Source: Epiperipatus broadwayi
Lineage: Eukaryota; Onychophora; Udeonychophora; Euonychophora; Peripatidae
Reading direction: 5' to 3'
Assembly (NCBI GenBank): GCA_028023455.1
Contig: JAQFVV010006472.1
Location: 1,055,886-1,119,885 of the forward strand
DNA length: 64,000 bases
Shown here piece by piece: positions 57,224 through 64,000 of the stretch. The notes below the pieces were generated by a model, which saw only the letters and a program-made list of their open reading frames with translations, was not told the origin of the DNA and did no database searches. Every line of letters begins with the position of its first letter. Positions within the stretch are counted from its first letter, which is position 1. A program made the position numbers and the translations under genes.

Positions 57224-58368
57224 GTATATAAAAAGTAAAATTTTTCCATTACATAAAAATTAAACTCAATATTGGAAATGACATAATTCATCAAGCACAC
57301 TGGAGACTTTCTATTCTTTTTAACAACACGCCAACTTTTATCATGGAAATTGACTTTGCATTGTAAGACACAGCATTTAGTAACATTTTTAAAAACTACT
57401 ATATTTTAGTTCTATTTTTTGCCATCAAAAATATACAAAATCATAAAACAAATTCTACAGATTACTAAAAATGAAGCATTCTGAATTGATTGTATTACCA
57501 ATACTTCTATCACTGTATCCAATCTTGAACAATTAATAAAATTGTAAAGCTAATCATTTTAGGTTTATGTGTTACGTGAACAAGTGTCATTGGTCATTCT
57601 TAAGCTTTGTTTAATATTATTATTTATACTCAGATAAAATTAATTTACTATTTTATTATCTTTTTTATTATTTTTAAATAATAAATTAATATGGCTTATT
57701 TGTTTCTAAAATTTACTGTGATATTTAGCAAAGAAAACAATTTTTCACATAAACAACTAACACTGATTAAACTTAATTCATACAGATTTTAAACAAATTG
57801 AAACCTATCTTTACATATACAAAATAAAATCAGTCTGCTATCTTAGAACTTAGAAACTAATTCATCAATATTGCTATTTTCATATTTTTCTGTACAGAGA
57901 GATTTTTAAGAAATGGTTTAATGTTTATCTTTCTTAAACTTCATTGACTTTTACTACTTTTTCTGAAGTAATATGTATTTTTATCTTATCTCTTTTTTAA
58001 AGAATCTTTTAAACATTATGAATATACTTGTGTAAATAGACCAATAGGCCTACATAGTTCAATGCAATCATAGATTGGTGGATTCTGCAGATCAAAGTCA
58101 TGAATCACAGATCCAGTTCTGTGACTGCTAATTCTCCAACTTTTTATGAACCCTTTGAGCAATAAAGAATTTACTTATTAGTAGTAAAGTCTTTTAGATG
58201 TAATCTACCTTTGAAAAACTATTACTAGTTATTCTTAAACTTTGTTAAGGGTTAGCCTCCAATACATAAATGTGACACATTTAACATGGATTATAATGAT
58301 TATATTTTTAAGTATAATTCTGGCAACAATATATATATAATTTGATGGGGGATGGTCATATATATATA
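57224..58368. other. AT-rich DNA without recognised features
   Basis: Nothing coding or repeated seen. Confidence 0.45.
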
Positions 58369-58881
58369 TCTTGAAAAAACGAAGTTTGCACTTCAGCTTA
58401 ATAATCTTTTTACATTGTCTCCACCATTCCTTAACGATCCACCGTTTTCTAAAATTACTTGAATTCATTGTTAAATATATGTAAAATAAATAAAATATCC
58501 ATTAATTAAAAACAATATTGTAATTATAATTGAAATAATATTTTTAACAGTTTACAAACAATTACAAACAATCTTTAAATCCGCAGCAATTTGGGAATAT
58601 CTGAAAAATTTTACAAACCTTGAAAAAACGAAGTTTGCACTTCAGCTTAATAATCTTTTTACAAGGTTTGTAAAATTTTTCAGATATTCCCGAATTGCTG
58701 CGGATTTAAAGATTGTTTGTAATTGTTTGTAAACCGTTAAAAATATTATTTCAATTATAATTACAATATTGTTTTTAATTAATGGATATTTTATTTATTT
58801 TACATATATTTAACAATGGATTCAAGTAATTTTAGAAAATGGTGGATCGTTAAGGAATGGCGGAGACAATATAAAAAGATT
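58369..58881. repeat. Near-perfect palindrome with ~218-bp arms and a spacer copied from its own left flank
   Basis: Left arm 58403-58620, right arm 58664-58881, differing at only a few positions. The 43-base spacer 58621-58663 together with 58619-58620 is a direct copy of 58369-58413 (TGAAAAAACGAAG...ATCTTTTTACA). The spacer on the minus strand contains GAAGT-gcaa-ACTTC, a short hairpin. The layout (tandem copy plus inverted copy) matches the hammerhead array and the 28285 element. No intact hammerhead core seen. Confidence 0.75.
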
Positions 58882-60917
58882 ATATATATATATTCAATTT
58901 TTAACTAACTTTTTTGCTTTACCAATGGTAAAAATTTAGTCATAGAAAATGGTAATTATAAAGATAATATTTAAATAGAACATCAACTGATATTAATATG
59001 TGCAATATCTGTTTTCTTATGGGCTGTATTAAGTAGAGCCTTCCATGTTAACTTAAACTATGCTCATGTATATTATAATTAAAATATGTTTTACTATATA
59101 TTTAACTGTCATATTTTCCCCCATAATCCTAAATTCTATATTACTTATTTATTCATGCTATATTAGAACCTATTTTGATGCTTAAATTAACATTTGGTTT
59201 TTCAAGATAAAATAGTTCTTGCTAGAGTGATTACAATAAGTAGTATGATTGCAATACTATGTAGCTTTTTCCATTGTGGAGATGTCAAACTTTCTAACAA
59301 TTATAACCCATTAATTGATATTTTCAAAGTTATATATGTTTACTTCTGTATTTAGTTGCTTGCAATTAACAATGTCAATGGTTTATAAACATTGTACAGA
59401 TTAAATAGAAGAGGTTTTATATTTTTAAATGGTGAGGTGGTTTTATTTTTATTTTTGTATTATTAAGAATGAAAACTATTTATTTTCTAAATAAAATATT
59501 TTATAAACTTTGTTTCAATATCGACCTATGAGTCGAATTACTTTGTTATGTAGTGAATATACTTATATCCTCAGCATACTTCCTGATATTATTTTGTCTC
59601 ATTGTCATTATTTTTGATCTACTGTTTATTTTTCTATTTTTATTCAACATTATTGGAAATTTTTATTTGTTTGCCACATTAAAATATATGTAATAGATAT
59701 TGCAGACTTACAATTTAAATTCTGAAAACTGCACTAATGTAAAAAGTAATTGAATACAAAACCTAATCAAATAAAGATTTGGGTATATAATAATTACAAT
59801 TTACTCTGAAAGTGCCAAACTACCTACACTCTCATAGTACTAACTTTTCAGATAAGTATCTTAATAATTATTACTAAATATTTATTAAACTAGAAATTAA
59901 TGTATCATTTTAGCTCACATGTACACTTTAAAATTTAATTAAAGATTAGTGCATCTATTATTAAGTGTAATTTCATAAAATAATTAGTTCAATTCTATTC
60001 TATGTTTTTCTATGAGTAAAATTTTAAATGTAGATAGAACTTCCTATCTCACCCAATACACTATAATTACATAAAATGTGAATTTTGAAAAAGGTAAATG
60101 ATGCCTCAAAATGCATTTCATCCTGAACCAGTACTCTTCAGTTGGTTCAAGACACAAACTCTTACATATTTATCAACATCAATTATTGCAATTTAATCTA
60201 AAAACATCTTCTGCACTGACAACTATAATACCATTTCTCCCCAGATAAACATGTTAAAACTTATTTAGTCAGTGGGTAGAAATTATTCTAAGTTTAGATA
60301 TATGTTTTAAACTTTAATTAATAATTAATATACCTTATTGTTATTAAACACAATCATATGGAATAATTAATTGAACTACGTTATGTTTTGATTAATATCT
60401 TAAATACATTTATAGCATTTCATTTTATCATCTATACTTAAACCACACAATAGATATCTGAAATGAATACATGAACCTCAAAATGCATTTAATTTGATTT
60501 AGCATGAAATACATTTTGAGAATCAATTATCTTTATTAGATATCTTTATTCATACAATTAAATTAAATGTAGTGAAATAGAAAATTTTAAATATATATAA
60601 TAATCTAAACAGCTCTTGAATATTAAACATCTGTATGTTATAGTTTTATGTTTAGTAAGTAGTGAAATTCTACTTGAAAACATTTTTAAAATGAGATAGC
60701 ATTCTAATTCAGTTAAAAACTTTCTGGACTATTTCAATGTCTTTTTTAATAAATAATAATAGTAATAAACAGAAAGCATTCTGAATTGAGAAGAATTAAA
60801 TAAATATATAAAAGATTTAGTAGTAATAGTAAATATATTTTTGTGTTAAAAATTTTACTTAAAAATCTATTTACAAAATTGTCAATAAATGAAAATCAAC
60901 TAGATGTAAAAGATTCC
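58882..60917. other. AT-rich DNA without recognised features
   Basis: No coding frame or repeat of note. Confidence 0.45.
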
Positions 60918-61121
60918 ATTAATAATAATAATAATATTAGCAACAATAATAATAACAATAATAACAACAACAATAATGGTTCTAAGAATATGTCCAGCAT
61001 AGGTGGACTCTGCAACCTGTAAAGCCTTAGGGACTCTGATGATGGTGATGATTTTATTATTATTATTAATCAGAGACCCCATGGCTTTACATGTTACAGG
61101 TTCACCTATGCTGAACATAAC

Positions 61122-63500
61122 ATGGTAAAGCTTATGTATCAGCATTTCAAACAGAAGCTCCAAACATATCTATTTAACCCAGACACTGACTTCTTTGATG
61201 TCCATACACAGCTACACCATTCAATAATGTGGAAATTGGAAACAAACTTGCCATTGCATATAAAACCTACCTTCCTGGAACATGGTATTCCCAAATTCAT
61301 AGTCATACATCAAAAGTCACTTCTCTGCTCAATACCTGTATAACATTGCAAATTACTTATTGTGGAAGCTCCATAGTATTGAAGGATTATACCTTATTGC
61401 AATTGTTTTTTCAAAAAGAAGCCAACCACAATATCCACGCTCTTCAATCTAAGATCCAGTCTGCTAGCCATTATCATCCTTGAAAAAGTCATTCAAGATA
61501 ATTTAGAATCTTATTTCTTCCTCTCATCTCATCTATCCAATTTGCAAGAAATAAATCATCTATACTCATCACCAGGGTGGTTTTGAGCTTAGTAGAGGAC
61601 TGCAAAAAGTATGTACCAATCACAGTTCAAATCAAAATTCCTCCTCTGTGTATGAACTAATTTTCTGTTGAACTGTGAAATTCACATCATACCCAGAGGC
61701 AAAAATTCTCCATCATTCATACCTACACAATCCATCTCCCAAGCTTTGCCTCTCAGCTTCCTACTTTTCATATTTTATATTAATCCACTTCTAATAAAAA
61801 TACAGCAAGCTTTCATAAGCATCCAGATACTAAATACCCCACAACATATAACATGCATTACATATATGGATGACATTGTCTTCCTCCTATCCAAAGAACA
61901 ACTACCAACTCTATACAAAATCCTTCAAGAATTTATATTCATGCACAGACTAAAGTTCAATCCAAACAAGACTGTTGTGGTCTGGTCACCCTACAATTGT
62001 AAGCCCTGAAAACATATTTATGCAGGTAAACTTTCTTGTCATTCCTTTCTATGTGTGCACTAATGCAATAAAGAACAAATTAAAAAACAAGTTGAAGATT
62101 GAGGCAGAAAGGATCACTACATTACTATCAAAAACCTACCATTGAAGATTGAGGCAGAAAGGATCACTACATTACTATCAAAAACCTACCTCTCCATATA
62201 GTCAAAAGTGCAATTGTTCAACTAGTTGGTCATCACATGAATAACTTACTGCCTACCATAATAACATTCTCAAAAGCATTCACATCCAAGATGTCATCTT
62301 TCTGCAACAACGTTTTGTGGAAAAGGAAAACATTATCTATATCTGCAAGATATCTTAGTCAGTCAATCATGAACAATAGATTAGATTGACACAATACACA
62401 CTTCATATTTAAAAAACTACAAACCTAATAACCACATTTAGATGCTTCTCCACACCTTGTCCAGATGATTCAAGCCTCTCCCACACACAGGGTTATCTCT
62501 CAACTGTCAGTAGCCACTTAAGAGCCATATCCACCTAAATATCTCTTTAATCTATCAACAAGTACACATACTGGAACATCTATGACAATCCATCCAAACC
62601 TATCCAATACCAACCCTATCTCAATACTTGGTTTTAACAACAAATTTAAATTTCCTCATTAAACTCAATATCCACATCCTACTCACATCACTTTTTCTGT
62701 GATACATATGCTTGTAAAAACATTTCTGCATCTTAAGCCATTGAGCAAAGGAATATCAACAACACCTGTTTCATGACTTGGCACTGGACATGCTCAAAGC
62801 ATGCAGAGATATCAACATTACTCTCCAGTACATCATTACTACAATTCTGTAGAACCTCAATCTCAATGGCCCATTCACCACATTCATTTTATATTCATTT
62901 TGGTGCATTAGCTGCACTTTTGCCTTCAGTAACAATATAACCACTCTTCTGTATTATACAACAAACTGATGCAGTTTAAATCTAGAGACAACAAAATAAT
63001 ACAACATGATATTTTTACCATCACCTGCTCATTCCTTAGACAAAAATCAAGCCTCTGATTAGTCACCATCCAATACAGCTCCAATTGCATCTACAGAAAC
63101 TTCCCATTAAAAATGCACTATTGCAAGTCAATAATCACACAGTTTATATCAATTGAAGTTATTTACATGAAGCCAAACACATGCATATCAATCTACAGTT
63201 TACCCCAAACTTATTAAAACTTGCATCCTGTTCTACTGTAGCTATATGACACCATAAAACTACACCATGAAGGAATAACAGAAGCAACCATCCATATACT
63301 ACCCACTGGATTAACACCAAACCAACAGATAAAGTGACACTCATGCAACCAAACCTCATACTTCATCACACCCCATGCACATAACAGCTGAACTAACTGA
63401 CAGTGGCCTTAATAAAAAATGCCAATAACCTGGATGGTAACCAGGCAACTAATACTTAGTGGACAATATAACAGTAAACACAATCCAAACAACAAGATTA
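61122..63500 (+). pseudogene. LINE D ORF2: decayed endonuclease-RT linker, RT and C-terminal region
   Basis: Starts in the linker (LHIKPTFLEHGIPKF). The RT blocks follow in several frames: EKVIQDNLESYFF and SIQFARNKSSILI (block 1-2; LINE A has IIKDKIQPLIL and FQFAKKGSSIPEA), SISQALPLSFLLFIFYINPLL (61720-61790, eroded PQGSP), TYMDDIVFLLS (catalytic YMDD near 61865) and RLKFNPNKTVVVWSP. At 62093-62190 a 49-base unit is tandemly duplicated. Beyond 62200 only scattered similarity to the C-terminus of LINE C remains. Not functional. Confidence 0.72.
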
Positions 63501-63680
63501 CTTAACTACCCAGAACCTATCATTAACAATGAACTTTAAAAGCTTTCCCCAACTTTATGTAAAAATACCATTGTAATGTTATGCATATGCATTCTAAAGC
63601 CCTCTAACTAACTTATCCCATCAATCCATGTACAAATGTAAACCCTCCCCTCCATTTAAATATGTAACCATCTAAATTAA

Positions 63681-63684
<4 letters not shown>

Positions 63685-63734
<50 letters not shown>
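63685..63734. repeat. (AT)n microsatellite
   Basis: About 25 AT units inside the 3' UTR of LINE D. Similar (AT)n tracts lie at 9417-9435, 10297-10331, 11421-11466, 25780-25801, 31155-31214 and 45871-45898. Confidence 0.95.
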
Positions 63735-63736
<2 letters not shown>

Positions 63737-64000
63737 CTAAATTAAACAATGTAAGCATATGTATATGTCGGCAAGCAGTGTAACCCTTAGTAAAAAATAA
63801 AGTTTATTTTTGAAACATAATAATAATAATGATGATAATAAATTATTATTAGTTTCTATTTTCTAAACTATAGTTTAAAATAATATTTATTCGTTTTTAG
63901 AAAGTAACTTTCTTAACAATCACTTTCAGTTTTTCTAGATTTTTTTCAACATAAAATTAATACTTAAACATTTTAAAATCATCCACACCATAAAGAAACT

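Larger units (their letters stand above)
60918..63835 (+). mobile_element. LINE D: decayed, 5'-truncated LINE with trinucleotide tail
   Basis: Plus-strand copy of the LINE A/B family. Its 3' end reads AATAAAGTTTATTTTTGAAAC (63797-63816) and then a TAA/TGA trinucleotide tail, the mirror of the ends at 4905 and 28985. At its 5' side, 60978-61030 and 61066-61117 are inverted copies around (TTA)n, so a piece of the element lies inverted at the truncation point. An (AT)25 tract (63685-63734) interrupts the 3' UTR. Confidence 0.75.

Overview
This window is eukaryotic, very AT-rich and full of microsatellites. I see no convincing host protein-coding gene. Almost everything recognisable is a transposable element or its debris: non-LTR retrotransposons (LINEs), Penelope-like elements (PLEs) with GIY-YIG endonucleases, LTR retrotransposons that keep gag but lack reverse transcriptase, fold-back elements, and short tandem elements carrying hammerhead ribozymes. 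This mix fits an invertebrate animal (arthropod or another repeat-rich invertebrate), but the sequence does not fix the species.

Layout. 1-4706 (minus): nearly intact LINE A, with gag-like ORF1, a small membrane-type ORF, an APE endonuclease and the start of the reverse transcriptase (RT), which runs off the left edge. LINE A begins at the trinucleotide tail of LINE B. LINE B (minus) is an old copy of the same family. It runs from about 28180 down to 4905 but is split by a terminal-inverted-repeat element (7630-8585) and by a 16 kb block (9436-25779). That block holds a possible solo LTR, a Penelope-like endonuclease fragment with inverted flanks (11774-12645), and a 13.1 kb LTR element (12661-25779). 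The LTR element has very long LTRs (about 4.5 kb), a 3.0 kb interior encoding only a gag-like protein, and a second Penelope-like insertion (14595-15606) in its left LTR. The 5' end of LINE B lies against the tail of a third LINE (3' end at 28985).

29-36 kb is mostly unrecognised AT-rich DNA with a decayed Jockey/CR1-type RT (33350-35010) and a hammerhead-bearing repeat (35588-36053). 36059-42788 is a second LTR element (gag plus retropepsin, no RT) whose left LTR is interrupted by a PLE with RT and GIY-YIG domains. 43.4-49.2 kb holds a perfect hairpin, a candidate solo LTR, a 5'-truncated LINE (LINE C), and a tandem array of ~404-bp units. Each unit carries a type I hammerhead ribozyme, two of the three with intact core and stems, and the array ends in an inverted copy. 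49.5-50.04 kb is a GATA/GACA satellite. 50-61 kb is mostly unrecognised DNA with a decayed RTE-type LINE, an ~800-bp imperfect palindrome and a ~480-bp near-perfect palindrome. 60.9-63.8 kb (plus) is another decayed LINE (LINE D) ending in a polyadenylation signal and a trinucleotide tail.

The strongest candidates for something new are the hammerhead tandem array (retrozyme-like), the gag-only element with giant LTRs, the repeated pattern of GIY-YIG-only Penelope fragments with inverted ends, and the head-to-tail stacking of LINEs on each other's trinucleotide tails.
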